Assembly: GCA_004431415.1 (NCBI GenBank)
Contig: QPMI01000039.1
Location: forward strand, 186,001-250,000
Direction of reading: 5' to 3'
Source: Cyanophora paradoxa
Taxonomy: Eukaryota; Glaucocystophyceae; Cyanophorales; Cyanophoraceae
DNA length: 64,000 bases
Shown here: piece after piece, positions 22,401 to 33,159 of the stretch
How positions within the stretch are numbered: position 1 is the stretch's first letter
Layout: each line of letters starts with the position of its first letter
The notes under the pieces: generated by a model
Seen by the model: the letters and a program-made list of their open reading frames with translations, nothing else
Databases searched by the model: none
Told to the model about the DNA's origin: nothing
Translations under genes and position numbers: made by a program

Positions 22401-25400
22401 AAGCTGTCCTCGGCGAGCTTCGCCGCGCTTGCGGGCTGGGCCGTGCTGGCCACGGCGGTCGTCGCCGCAGCCGCCGCGGAGCCGGAGCCGGCGGGGGCGG
22501 GGCGGCCGGGGAAGGGCAGGGCGGAGCCGGAGGAGCCCGGGGGCAGCTTGGGCTTCAGGTAGTTCGCGAAGTTGTTGGCGACGCGGAGGTCCGCCACCAC
22601 GACGCAGCCGACCGAAAACTGCGCGCCGCGGCGCTCGGGCCGGGCCGGGCGGGGAGGGAGGGTGTGCGGGGCCGGGGAGGGATGGGGCGGGGTACCGTGA
22701 TCTCGGGGGCCAGCGTGTTGTTGAGCTCCAGCTTCAGGTTCGCGCGGCACTTGCCTGCGGGCGGAGGGCCGGGCTCGACTCGGGGCGCCGCCGCGCCGCG
22801 CCGCGCCGCGCGGGCGGGCGGGCGGACCGAAGCAGCCCTCCTGGGGCCAGGCGCTTATCCATATGTCCTGCCTCGACCTGTGGGGGTACCGGCGCGATCG
22901 GCGACGGGGGTACACGCCACGGCGCTCGGGCCCGCGCACCCGGCGGGGACGACACCCTCGTACGCGTCGGCCTCAAGCCAGTCTGAGATGGGGGGAGGGT
23001 ACGTCAGGGGTACACGAAAGGGTAACTGGGGCAAGGGGGTACCCATGCACTGCTGGCCACTGTCGTCGGGTAGCACGTAGAGGCGCCACGAGTACCAGTT
23101 CGTGTCCGTGTTCGTCTGCGTCGCAGCGGGGTACGGGGTAAGCGGTAAGCGCATTTAGATCGGACGGGAAGGGGGTACGCGGCGCACGAGGGAAACGTTC
23201 GCCTGGTTGCGGTTGTCGACCGTGACGAACCTGCGCGGGCGGCGCTCGGGATCCGGGCAGGGCGAGGGATCGAATGCCGCCGGGGAGGTTTCGTCGCGCA
23301 CCACTGCCCCATTGCGTTCGCGCCCTGCAGCTGCACGCCGTACTCCCGCGACCAGAGGTCCCCTGCCCGCCCATCCGTCAGATCCGAAGCTCGCCGCACG
23401 TACCCCCTATCCATGCCCCCCCCCCCCCCCCCCCCCGGCCCCCCCTCTCCAGCGCTCACCGGCGGAGCGGACGATGCGGACGCGGTACGAGTCGTGGTCG
23501 CTCAGGACGGGATCGTTCGCCTCAGTGTAGGTCCCCACCTGCGCGCGCGCCGGCGTTAAGCTGTAGTCGACTCTATAGTAAGCTATCTGCCGGGATGCGA
23601 ACCGTGAAGGTCTCGGGCCACTCGTGGGACATGAGGTTCCCGTTGAAGATCATGGCTGGGGGGAGGGGGGTACCAGCGTCAGCGCGGCGAGAAGGGAGTG
23701 GGTCAGGGGTACGCACTGATCTCCTCGCAGAGACCCGGCCTGGAGAGGGAGGGGGGGATGGATCACAGGGGAAAGAGATGAGGGTGGCATGGGGGGTACG
23801 CATGCGCACCGGACGCGGCCCTCCCACGGGCTCTGAGAGTAGATCGAGGCGAGCTCTGGGGGTACCGCGCGCATGAGCGAGCGGGGCGCGGCGGGGCCCG
23901 CGCGGCGCGCGGGGGCGCACCGCGCTGCTCGCGGGACCCCGAGAGCGTGGTCCTGAACCATATCACCTGCTTCCCGCAGTTGCAGATCGACTTGTCGTAG
24001 CGCTTGACCTGCGGGCGGGTGCAAGTGAGCGGCCGCGGCTTGCGCGGCCCGCGGGGCGGGGCCCGGTGCACCTCGCCGGGCTTCAGGTCGAACCCGCGGA
24101 GCGAGGGCATCCACTTCCCCTTCTCGTCGCGCACATCTGCGGCAAGCCGGCGGGCGGCGCGGCTCAGTGGCTCGCTCGCTCAGCTGAAAACGGCGCGGCA
24201 CGCCGGGTGCGCACCGATCAGCACCTGTGGATGGCCGAATCAGTGGCGCCGGGCGCGAGCGGGGCGGCGCGGCGCGGCGACGGGGGCGCACGCTCAGTGG
24301 CGCCGGGCGCGAGCGGGGCGGCGAGGGTGACCTGCGCAAGACCCGACACGCAGCTGCGCGCGCGAGGCGCAGCGTCAGGCTACGTGTACAGGCTATGCTG
24401 TGCACGGCGTCATTCAGTGGCGCGGGGCGCGCGCACCGGAAGGGGAGGTCGGTGACCGACTCGGGCTCGATGGCGCCGCTGGTGGAGCCGAGGAGGAGGC
24501 CCCGCAGGCTCTGTGCCGCCCGTGAGGCGCGGGCCGGGCGAGGCCTGGCGGGGCGGAGGTGGTCGGACCTGGCCGAGGAAGGGGCGGGGACCATGCGCCA
24601 CGTCCACGTTGCGTTGTCGAGGTTCACCACCACAGTCTCCTGCGCGGGCGTCAGAGCAAACACGCTCGCGCCGGCTCTTAAGAAGCGCGTCGCGCTCGCC
24701 TGGGGCTTGGGGAAGGTGTAGAAATCGGGCTCAACGTAGATGGGCGCTGCGAGCGGTGCGAGTCGGCGCGGCGCGGCGGAGCGGAGCGGATCGAGATCGC
24801 TGGAGGCCGCCCGCTCGCTCACTGGGGTCCACGTAGAGGGAGACGGGCAGGGAGACCTGCTCCGAGCGAGGGCGAAGACGAGTTAGATCGGGTCCGACAA
24901 GTTAGATCAGATGGGGCCGGGCGGGCCTTGGGGTGCGCGGGGTCCGACGTCTCGAAGATGACGCGCACGCCGACGCTCTGCGACTTGTCCTCCTCCTGCG
25001 CCCGACGGAAATTCGAAGGAAATTCGAAGGCGCGGGCGGCAAAGGCGGCGGGGACGCGCCAGGCTGGTCGAGTCGAGGGCGATCTCGATCTCCTTCGAGG
25101 CCGAGGGCTCGAGCGTGCCCGCGTGGTCGCCGGCGAGGCGGAGCCAGCGGATGCCGCCCCAGTAGCGGTGCGGCCCGAACGTCGCCGTCCTGGCGATCGC
25201 GACGCGCTGTCAGAAGGCTTCGACATATGCAAGAGCCGAGATCGGGCGCATGTAAGGCTGTCAGAAGGCTTCGACATATGAAGGCTTCGACATATGTATT
25301 CGACAAGGCTTCGTTGGACGACTCTGACAGAGTCGGACGGCGTCGTCCGCGCGCGCACCAGGTGAAGGAGGTGTTGGGGTTGAGGTTGATGAGCTGGACC

Positions 25401-28400
25401 TTGGCCGTCGCCTCCTGCATGCGGTGCAGGCCGACCACCAGGCGCCCCGCCGCCGCCGCCGACGACGCCGCCGCGTTCGCCGCCCGCGAGGGCGTCGTGA
25501 CCTTCGCAGGGAAGAATGGGAAACCGGGGAGGGGATGCGAGGAGGGGATGCCGGCGCGGACCTCGCCGATGCGGATGGCGACGCCGGGGGGCTCCGGGAT
25601 GTGGATGTCGAAGCACTCGAACTGCACAAACATCACTCAGACGCAGCAGACGCGGGAGGGCGGGTCGGGCGAGGGCGGGTCCGGCGGGGGCGGGCCTTCT
25701 TGATGGCGGGGTCGTTGCCGTCGAGGGTGACGCAGGCGAGGAGCTCCGTCCCCGCGCCGTACGCCGTCGCGTTGATGCGGATCTTGATCGTCTGCTTCTT
25801 CTTCGAGGTGATCGTGCCCTGCATAGCGGATCGAACTTAAGCTTCAACACTGAGGGATCGAACTAGGCTATCCAATAGATCAAGGAGAAGATAATCATCG
25901 ACATTAAGAGATCATGGAGAGAATACAGGTCGAGCGCACCGACGTTAGGTCGATGTACTCGACGACCTTGTCGGCGGGCGGGTCCCGCTTGTCCGTCAGC
26001 CCGACCTTGTCGGCCCAGGGCGTCGCCAGGCGCGGCTTGTTCGACGTCACTTGCAGCTGCGGGGCGGGGCGGGGCAGACGGCGGCGGGCGGGGCGCTCAG
26101 AAATCAAAGGACCCGATGCAAACAGCAGAGGCCAGGGCATATGCATATGTACCGTGTCGGGGTAGGCCTTCCACCAAATCGAGTGCTGGAAACGTTCGAA
26201 TCAGTCGAAGAGCTCGAGGAAAATCGCGATCAATATCGAGCGCCACAGCGCACCTCCTCGTTGTTGATGATCGTCTTGGTGATGACCACCTGCGGGTCGG
26301 GGCGGGGCGGCGTCAACGGAACGAAGAGAGGAAGCGCGGCAGGGCTCCGCGGGCCTCCTCGCCGATGGGCACGACGAGCGACGCGCCGCCGACGATGTCG
26401 ATGAGCTTGTTGTCTGCGCCCCGGTAGTTGACCTGGTCGCGGGTGGCACTCTTAAGCTTAAGAGCGCGCGGCGATCGCGAGGCGACGTCGAGGCGGAGGG
26501 AGGGGCCGGCGGGCCTTGACGGCGGACTTGCGCTGGTCGGACTTGGACGGGAACCAGCTTTCCTCGTCAGCTTTGTCCCGCTCTACCGGCGTCGCGACCT
26601 GCCGAGCCCGCACTAAGAAAACCAGCGGCACAAGACAAGCAGCTAGCGCTGTGAAAAGCAAGCGGGCAGGCCTGGGAGAAGTGGATGTTGAAGGGGATGG
26701 CGGGGTTGTGCGGGTCCGTCGTGACGAAGGAGAAGCGGGGGCGCAGGAAGGCCCCCACGTTGCCCTTCTGGCGCCTGCCCAGCCCGCGCGCGCGCTGTCG
26801 GCCACAAAGCCGTGCGCACGCGGAACGATACGAAAGGGAGCGCACGTGAGCGACTCGGCGGCGTGGGGGACCTGGGGTCGAATGTAAGACAGGAAATCGG
26901 AGGAAATCGGTGGGAAATCAGAGATCTAGAGCGAGGACGGACCATCTGGAAGCGGACGGCGCGGGTGCCGAAGGGCTCGAGCTCGCCCGCGAGCGCCTCG
27001 AAGACGATCAAATTCACCGACCGCTGCGTCACCCTGGAGCAGCCGAGGCGTCACAGGCGTCACAGAAAGAAAGAGAGGGGGTGCGCGCGCGCCCTTCCAT
27101 GTTCTTCATGGGGGGGCCGAGGTCTGGGATCGCCGCGATGGTCCACGAGAAGGGGCGCGAGGCTGACGGGCGACGCCGGCGGACGGACGAAGCGAAGTTA
27201 AGAATTCGAAGTGAAGAATTCGAAGGGAGGGGCGGGGGCACCGGTGTTGGTGATGATGATCTGCTCGGCGGCGGTGTCCACGAAGGCGTTCGCCACGCTC
27301 ATGCCCACCGGGTTCTGCCAAGTAAATCAAAGTTGAAGTCAGGCAGGCAGAGCAGACCGAGCGCGAAGGGCGGGATGGGAGGGCCGCCCGCGGGACACGC
27401 ACCAGCTCGAGGAACCAGTGGCGGTAGCCGCGGAGGCCCGGGTCGTTACTAGAGATCAGATCAAATCAGAGGCAGGACGGGCAAAGGAGGAGGAGGAGGA
27501 CGGAGGAGACGCGCCTGTTGACGAAGTACCAGGAGCAGAGGTTCGGGAAGCGGCCCGAGCCGAACGAGAGCGCCGGCGGCTCGCCGTCCTCGTCAAAGTC
27601 CGAACCGTAGAAGTCCTCCTCCTAATCAAACGTAAACAGAAGTGAGAAGAAGCTCAACTGCACTCTATCAGCCAAGTCTCAGATGTAAGAAGAAGCTCCA
27701 TAGAACTTCATGTTGCATGCAAGCACACATATGATAGGTAAGAAGAAGCTCTATAGAACTCTATAGAACTCTATAGGTGAGAAGGAGCTCTACAGAGGCA
27801 TAAGATAGGAAGAAGCTCTAGAGAACTCTGTCAAATAAGCCTATCAGGGACCTCGTCGAAGTACTCGTCGTCGTAGATGCCGCTGGCGTTGAAGCGGAGG
27901 GTGACCGTCGCCTCCTCGCCGGCCTTGAGCGAACCCGAGGTCGGCTCCATGGCGAAGCACGGCTGGCCCCCGATCTGCCGCGGCTGCACCACCGGCGTCG
28001 CCTCCCACCTAAGCTCTCTCTCTCTCAGCTTTAGCTTGAGATTTCGTTCGATGTAGGCACCAGATCTCGTCCTTGCCGTTGTTCTTGAGGAACTCCTTGA
28101 CGACCTTCGACTGGCCGTAGTCCATACGCGCCTTGCAGAGCTCCCACCTGGCGCGCCGTTGAGAGGAGGCAGGGAGAAAGGCGCCCGGGCCGAAAGAGCG
28201 CACCGGGCGCGCATGGCGCCGTCCGAGTCCTGGTACGAATCTGCGCGGGGGCATTTCTCAGAGGGGGGGGAGAAGCGAAGGAAGGGGGTACCGGAGATGA
28301 AGCTGTCCTCGGCGAGCTTCGCCGCGCTTGCGGGCTGGGCCGTGCTGGCCACGGCGGTCGTCGCCGCAGCCGCCGCGGAGCCGGAGCCGGCGGGGGCGGG

Positions 28401-30633
28401 GCGGCCGGGGAAGGGCAGGGCGGAGCCGGAGGAGCCCGGGGGCAGCTTGGGCTTCAGGTAGTTCGCGAAGTTGTTGGCGACGCGGAGGTCCGCCACCACG
28501 ACGCAGCCGACCGAAAACTGCGCGCCGCGGCGCTCGGGCCGGGCCGGGCGGGGAGGGGAGGGTGTGCGGGGCCGGGGAGGGATGGGGCGGGGTACCGTGA
28601 TCTCGGGGGCCAGCGTGTTGTTGAGCTCCAGCTTCAGGTTCGCGCGGCACTTGCCTGCGGGCGGAGGGCCGGGCTCGACTCGGGGCGCCGCCGCGCCGCG
28701 CCGCGCCGCGCGGGCGGGCGGGCGGACCGAAGCAGCCCTCCTGGGGCCAGGCGCTTATCCATATGTCCTGCCTCGACCTGTGGGGGGTACCGGCGCGATC
28801 GGCGACGGGGGTACACGCCACGGCGCTCGGGCCCGCGCACCCGGCGGGGACGACACCCTCGTACGCGTCGGCCTCAAGCCAGTCTGAGATGGGGGGAGGG
28901 TACGTCAGGGGTACACGAAAGGGTAACTGGGGGCAAGGGGGGTACCCATGCACTGCTGGCCACTGTCGTCGGGTAGCACGTAGAGGCGCCACGAGTACCA
29001 GTTCGTGTCCGTGTTCGTCTGCGTCGCAGCGGGGTACGGGGTAAGCGGTAAGCGCATTTAGATCGGACGGGAAGGGGGGTACGCGGCGCACGAGGGAAAC
29101 GTTCGCCTGGTTGCGGTTGTCGACCGTGACGAACCTGCGCGGGCGGCGCTCGGGATCCGGGCAGGGCGAGGGATCGAATGCCGCCGGGGAGGTTTCGTCG
29201 CGCACCACTGCCCCATTGCGTTCGCGCCCTGCAGCTGCACGCCGTACTCCCGCGACCAGAGGTCCCCTGCCCGCCCATCCGTCAGATCCGAAGCTCGCCG
29301 CACGTACCCCCTATCCATGCCCCCCCCCCCCCCCCCCCCCCGGCCCCCCCCTCTCCAGCGCTCACCGGCGGAGCGGACGATGCGGACGCGGTACGAGTCG
29401 TGGTCGCTCAGGACGGGATCGTTCGCCTCAGTGTAGGTCCCCACCTGCGCGCGCGCCGGCGTTAAGCTGTAGTCGACTCTATAGTAAGCTATCTGCCGGG
29501 ATGCGAACCGTGAAGGTCTCGGGCCACTCGTGGGACATGAGGTTCCCGTTGAAGATCATGGCTGGGGGGAGGGGGGTACCAGCGTCAGCGCGGCGAGAAG
29601 GGAGTGGGTCAGGGGTACGCACTGATCTCCTCGCAGAGACCCGGCCTGGAGAGGGAGGGGGGGATGGATCACAGGGGAAAGAGATGAGGGTGGCATGGGG
29701 GGTACGCATGCGCACCGGACGCGGCCCTCCCACGGGCTCTGAGAGTAGATCGAGGCGAGCTCTGGGGGTACCGCGCGCATGAGCGAGCGGGGCGCGGCGG
29801 GGCCCGCGCGGCGCGCGGGGGCGCACCGCGCTGCTCGCGGGACCCCGAGAGCGTGGTCCTGAACCATATCACCTGCTTCCCGCAGTTGCAGATCGACTTG
29901 TCGTAGCGCTTGACCTGCGGGCGGGTGCAAGTGAGCGGCCGCGGCTTGCGCGGCCCGCGGGGCGGGGCCCGGTGCACCTCGCCGGGCTTCAGGTCGAACC
30001 CGCGGAGCGAGGGCATCCACTTCCCCTTCTCGTCGCGCACATCTGCGGCAAGCCGGCGGGCGGCGCGGCTCAGTGGCTCGCTCGCTCAGCTGAAAACGGC
30101 GCGGCACGCCGGGTGCGCACCGATCAGCACCTGTGGATGGCCGAATCAGTGGCGCCGGGCGCGAGCGGGGCGGCGCGGCGCGGCGACGGGGGCGCACGCT
30201 GGAGACGTAGCCGGGGTCTCCCGTTAGCTCCTTGCACAGGTTGAAAGCCTTCTCCTTCTTCCTCCGCTCGCTGCCGAACATCCCCTGCAGCCGCGCCCGC
30301 ATTTGCATGAGCCGCGCTAGTGCGAGGCGCTGCAACGAGGCGGCGGACCGTTGACATCGTTATTGTGAATATACCTGGCCGCGCAGGCGTTCGGGCGTCA
30401 GCGGGGCGCGCAGGAGGCGTGTACGGGTCGCGCGGTTGCCCCCGCGGTCCGGTGCGTATCGACGGCTCGGCTCGTGCGCGTTTCGATAGCTTAGCTAAAG
30501 AGCGCTCGCCGCCAGCCCGACCAGTGGCGCGGCTGCGGCTGGCGCGGTTGGCCGACGCACCGAGCACGAAAAAGATGACCACGGTAGCGCCGACGATGCG
30601 TTCCCGCGACCGCGGGCCCGTCGTCGTCCTCAT
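16454..30633 (-). CDS. Giant secreted or membrane protein of tandem Ig-like/ASH-like beta-sandwich segments, with an internal tandem exon-block duplication
   Basis: The ATG at 30633 opens MRTTTGPRSRERIVGATVVI followed by FFVLGASANRA, a signal peptide or anchor. The next exons include ARLMQMRARLQGMFG and AFNLCKELTGDPGYVSS. Dozens of short exons then follow. Examples are DEKGKWMPSLRGFDLKPGE, VKRYDKSICNCGKQVIWF, YTEANDPVLSDHDSYRVRI, WYSWRLYVLPDDSGQQC, LRVANNFANYLKPKLPP, EPTSGSLKAGEEATVTLRF, PVGMSVANAFVDTAAEQII, SFVTTDPHNPAIPFNIHF and SKKKQTIKIRINATAYGAG. Pieces of the type "P-x-SG-x-L-x-AGE-x-A-x-VTLRF" are typical of ASH/choice-of-anchor Ig-like beta-sandwiches. Near the C-terminus come AWNVTSTLRGVLDAYSG, ADEKRSLWFHYFFVCFD and EFYPEGFDGRPR-stop at 16454. 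Most exons between 18.4 and 30.2 kb exist twice because of a 5.9-kb tandem duplication. An extracellular-matrix or cell-covering role is plausible from the signal peptide and Ig-like folds, but I do not recognise an orthologue. Confidence 0.6.
17804..17975. repeat. Purine-rich simple-sequence intron (GGGA/GGAGG tract)
   Basis: A G/A-only tract on the plus strand (a C/T tract in the sense of the minus-strand gene) fills an intron of the giant gene, ending in a G-run near 17,941-17,970. In the sense strand it acts as an extreme polypyrimidine region. Such tracts are prone to slippage and sequencing error. Confidence 0.7.
19308..19440. repeat. Intronic GAAGGCTTCGACATATG repeats (second copy at 25,205-25,337)
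   Basis: The 17-base word GAAGGCTTCGACATATG occurs twice in full (19,318-19,334 and 19,369-19,385), plus an overlapping third AAGGCTTCGACATATG, inside an intron of the giant gene. A CGACTCTGACAGAGTCG inverted repeat follows at about 19,422. It could be a small element or slippage product. Confidence 0.6.
21745..21935. repeat. AT-richer intron with AGAAGCTC/TATAGAACTC tandem words (second copy at 27,643-27,834)
   Basis: This intron of the giant gene is far less GC-rich than its surroundings. It contains repeated AAGAAGCTC and CTATAGAACT words, giving imperfect tandem repeats of roughly 10 and 40-50 bp. It is present in both halves of the duplicated block, so it predates the duplication. Confidence 0.7.
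24295..24323. repeat. 29-bp templated filler at the duplication junction
   Basis: Between the end of copy 1 and the start of copy 2 lies a 29-base insert. It is an exact repeat of 24,241-24,269, which lies 54 bases upstream on the same strand (CAGTGGCGCCGGGCG...). The outer ends of the duplicated block lack this insert: 18,421-18,431 and 30,196-30,204 pass directly into unique sequence. Templated inserts of this size are typical of error-prone end joining or replication template switching. Confidence 0.9.
24324..30200. repeat. Copy 2 (5' copy in the gene) of the 5.88-kb tandem duplication
   Basis: This direct repeat of 18,428-24,294 starts at AGGGTGACCTGCGC and ends at GGCGCACGCT (30,200), where it continues into the unique 5' exons of the giant gene (GDPGYVSS). 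Small differences from copy 1 are spread along its length. The poly-C run at 29,321-29,341 pairs with the one at 23,417-23,436 but differs in length. Confidence 0.95.
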
Positions 30634-30692
30634 CCCCGCGGCCTGTCGTCCGCCAGCTCGGTTGCAGCTCCGACGCGGGGGGTATACGTAGA
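30634..30692. promoter_or_regulatory. 59-bp bidirectional promoter between the giant gene and the glycosyltransferase
   Basis: The start codons at 30633 (minus) and 30693 (plus) are separated by 59 bp, the same gap as the divergent pair at 6074/6134. The spacer is GC-rich and contains a GGGGGGTATACGTAG stretch near its right end. Both products begin with a hydrophobic segment, which would fit co-regulated secretory-pathway proteins. That link is inference. Confidence 0.5.
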
Positions 30693-32799
30693 TTGGTTGT
30701 CAAGCGAAGGCGGCCAACTACAATTGGCGGCCACGGGAGCGCCGTGGGGGCGCGTGGGAGACCGCTGGTGACCTTTCCTGGTCGCGATGCGGCCCGCCCG
30801 GCCCCCTTCCTCTTCCTCGCCCTCCTCGCGTGCGCGGCCTGCGCCGTGCGCGCCCAGCAGGCCGAGGGAAGCTGGGATCTGGTGCTGACGACGTTCGCGT
30901 GCGTCCTGTTCCACTGCGCGCGAGATCTGCTCTGAGGCGGGGCGTAGGAATGACAACTTGGTCGCGAGGGCCAACGCTTCGAGGCCGGACGCCACGGCGC
31001 TCGATCTATTCATCGTCAGCCTGCGGCGGCACGCGCCTCGTACGCGCACTCCTCGCCGGCGCTTACTGAACCTCGCGCCTGTTCTGCCCCTGACGCGCGT
31101 CCTGCGCAGGCGAGCGCGTCGAAATCCTCGTCTTCGTCGACACGGAGAACGACGAGGTCGTGCGGGCCCGCGCGCGGGAGTACGGGATCAAGGTCGTCAG
31201 CTACGACCTGGAGAGCTCGCCCACGCTGCAGCCGTTCCACGTCACGATGTACCGCTACGCCCTCTACCAGTACCTGCTGACCCGCCTTTACGCCGGCGAG
31301 CGCAACGACCTGCCCGACGCCGCGCGCCTTCGATACAGTCCGCCCACCTCCTCCGCGTCCGCCCTCGCGTAGTCCTCAGACTTCATGCGCAGTCCTCCTC
31401 GCGGACGTGAGGGACGTGGTGTTCCAGGGGGACCCCTTCGACGCGTACGAGCGGGCGGCGCGCATGGCGCCGACGCGGGCCCGCGAGCGCCTCGGCGTGG
31501 CGATGGAGAGCGTCCGGTACGACGCGGCCACCATCGGCGCCTGCCCGCACAACGTGCGCCCGCCCGCGCTCGATCCCGCCGGGCCCGGCCGGCTGACGCC
31601 GAAGCCTTCCGATCCGGCCCGCAGCGCGCCTGGATCCAGATGTGCTACCCCGCATTCCGGACCTCGGTACCCGTCTCGCTCTACTCAAACCCCATTTCCT
31701 GCTCGGGAACGACCCTCGGTGCGCCCCGCCGGATTCGATCCCGGGGCCCTTCGAATGCGCGAGCGAGCGAGCGGGCCGCAGGCACAGCGGCCGCCGTCGC
31801 TGCCTACATCGATGCCGTCGTCCGAGAGACCGCAAGGACGACCTGCAGGTCCGGTACCCCCGCTCTCAACCCCGCCCGTCACAGGCCAGGGCGCTCAAAC
31901 GGAGCGCAGCTGCCACGGGCACGACCAGGCGATCCACAACGTGCGCGCGTACCCCCCTTTCTTCCCGCACCCCGTCCCGCTCTGACTGTACCCCCCTCCC
32001 CAGGTCCTTCTCTGGCGCAACCTGACGGACGTGCGGAGCGCGGGCTGGTGGCCCCTGCCCGAGCCCGGTGCGGGGCCGCCTCCCCCAAGCCAGCTCGACC
32101 TTAGAAGACGGCATGCGCAGAGGCGGGGGCGCCGCTGCTCTACGTGGACGTCTTGTGGGCCGAGTCCAGCTTCGTGGGCACCCTCGCCAAGGTGCCGACA
32201 AAAGCATCTAGATCGCTGGCGTCTGTTATATGATCTTTAGACTCTGGAGTCTGATCTCTAGGTCATAAGAGGTCATCTAGATCTCTCTAGATCTAGATCT
32301 CTGGCACGCTCTCCGAGGTGCTCGAAACAGGCTAGCCTTTTCGCGGACGGCCAACTGGACCTTCGCGAGCTCGGCCAAAGCGCCAGGCCCCCTAGACTCC
32401 GGATTTTATTATACGATGTTTACAACGACCACCTTGAGCTCGGGGCCAGAGCGCCGGCCCCCGAGTCCCCTCCTCCTCCTCGTCCTCCCCCTCCCCGCCC
32501 CCGGCCCTGAAGCCGCGCAGATCCCGCCGGGGGCGCTGCGGCTCGACGACGCCGGCCGCCTCCTCAACGAGCGCCTCGAGCCGTACGCCGTCGTCCACCA
32601 GGTGGGGGGGGGGGGAGTGGGGGGGTACCGGCCCCTCCCCGAAGTCTCCTGATCGCGCCGGCGCCGGTGGCGGTACCCCCCGCAGTACGACCGGCACCCG
32701 GACCTCGCGGAGCACTTCCTGCGGGCGAACCTCGGCCTGGACCCGGGGCACATCGATCCGGGCGGCGCGGGCGGATCGAATCTCATCGGCGCGATTTGA
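30693..32799 (+). CDS. Putative glycosyltransferase, secretory pathway, type II anchor or signal peptide
   Basis: The ATG at 30693 leads to a hydrophobic stretch FLFLALLACAACAVRAQQ. A tiny intron of about 34 nt (near 30,903-30,936) keeps the frame into LVARANASRPDATALDLF and IVSLRRHAP. A GTACGCG intron then joins RERVEILVFVDTENDEVV and YRYALYQYLLTRL. The next join gives the signature YILLADVRDVVFQGDPF, an acidic DxD-like site typical of a protist/algal glycosyltransferase group. Later come CHGHDQAIHN, LLWRNLTDVRSAGWWPLP, EAGAPLLYVDVLWAESSF and, across the last intron, LEPYAVVHQ-YDRHPDLAEHF, ending SNLIGAI-stop at 32799. The DQ-x2-HN and VVHQYDRHP pieces also belong to that group. The intron at 31,941-32,003 carries GTACCCCCC at both ends. 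The acceptor sugar is unknown. It probably acts in the Golgi lumen. Confidence 0.75.
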
Positions 32800-33159
32800 T
32801 CCGCACGATCGCGAGCCCCGAATCCAGCCTAGCGGCTATTCTCTCTCGGATGAGCCGCCCGCAGCCTAGTGCTCGTCTTCGCAGCCTAGTGCTCGTTTTC
32901 CACTGTGCTGACTTTCTCTAGATTTGAGCATGCCGGCGCCGCGACTTTCTCCTTTGCTTTGAATTCGTTCATTCTCAATGAATTCGAATAGTTTCTTCCG
33001 AACGTACGCGTGTCTCATAGTCTAGTCCTCCTCGCGCGCTAGCCTTCTCCGCATCGCCCACCTGTCTTCGCCCTAGCTAGCGCTAGTCCTCTCGAGCTCC
33101 ATCGCTTCGAATTCGACGCTCCCCGCGGCCGGCCGCGGCCGTCCGACGGTCGCTAGGCC
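32800..33159. promoter_or_regulatory. Intergenic spacer, presumed 3' region of the glycosyltransferase and promoter of the next gene
   Basis: This mixed-composition spacer has two copies of CAGCCTAGTGCTCGT (32,862 and 32,881), GAATTCGAA words and CTAGCGCTAG near 33,080. No exon evidence was found. Confidence 0.4.

Larger units (their letters stand above)
18428..24294. repeat. Copy 1 (3' copy in the gene) of a 5.87-kb tandem duplication
   Basis: Every landmark in this block recurs about 5,896 to 5,906 bases further on, with only scattered differences, mainly one-base changes in G-runs (for example near 19,155, 20,440, 22,650 and 23,030). It begins at AGGGTGACCTGCGC (18,428) and ends at GGGGGCGCACGCT (24,294). 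Whole exons and introns are copied, including non-coding intron repeats, so this is a DNA-level duplication. Confidence 0.95.
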
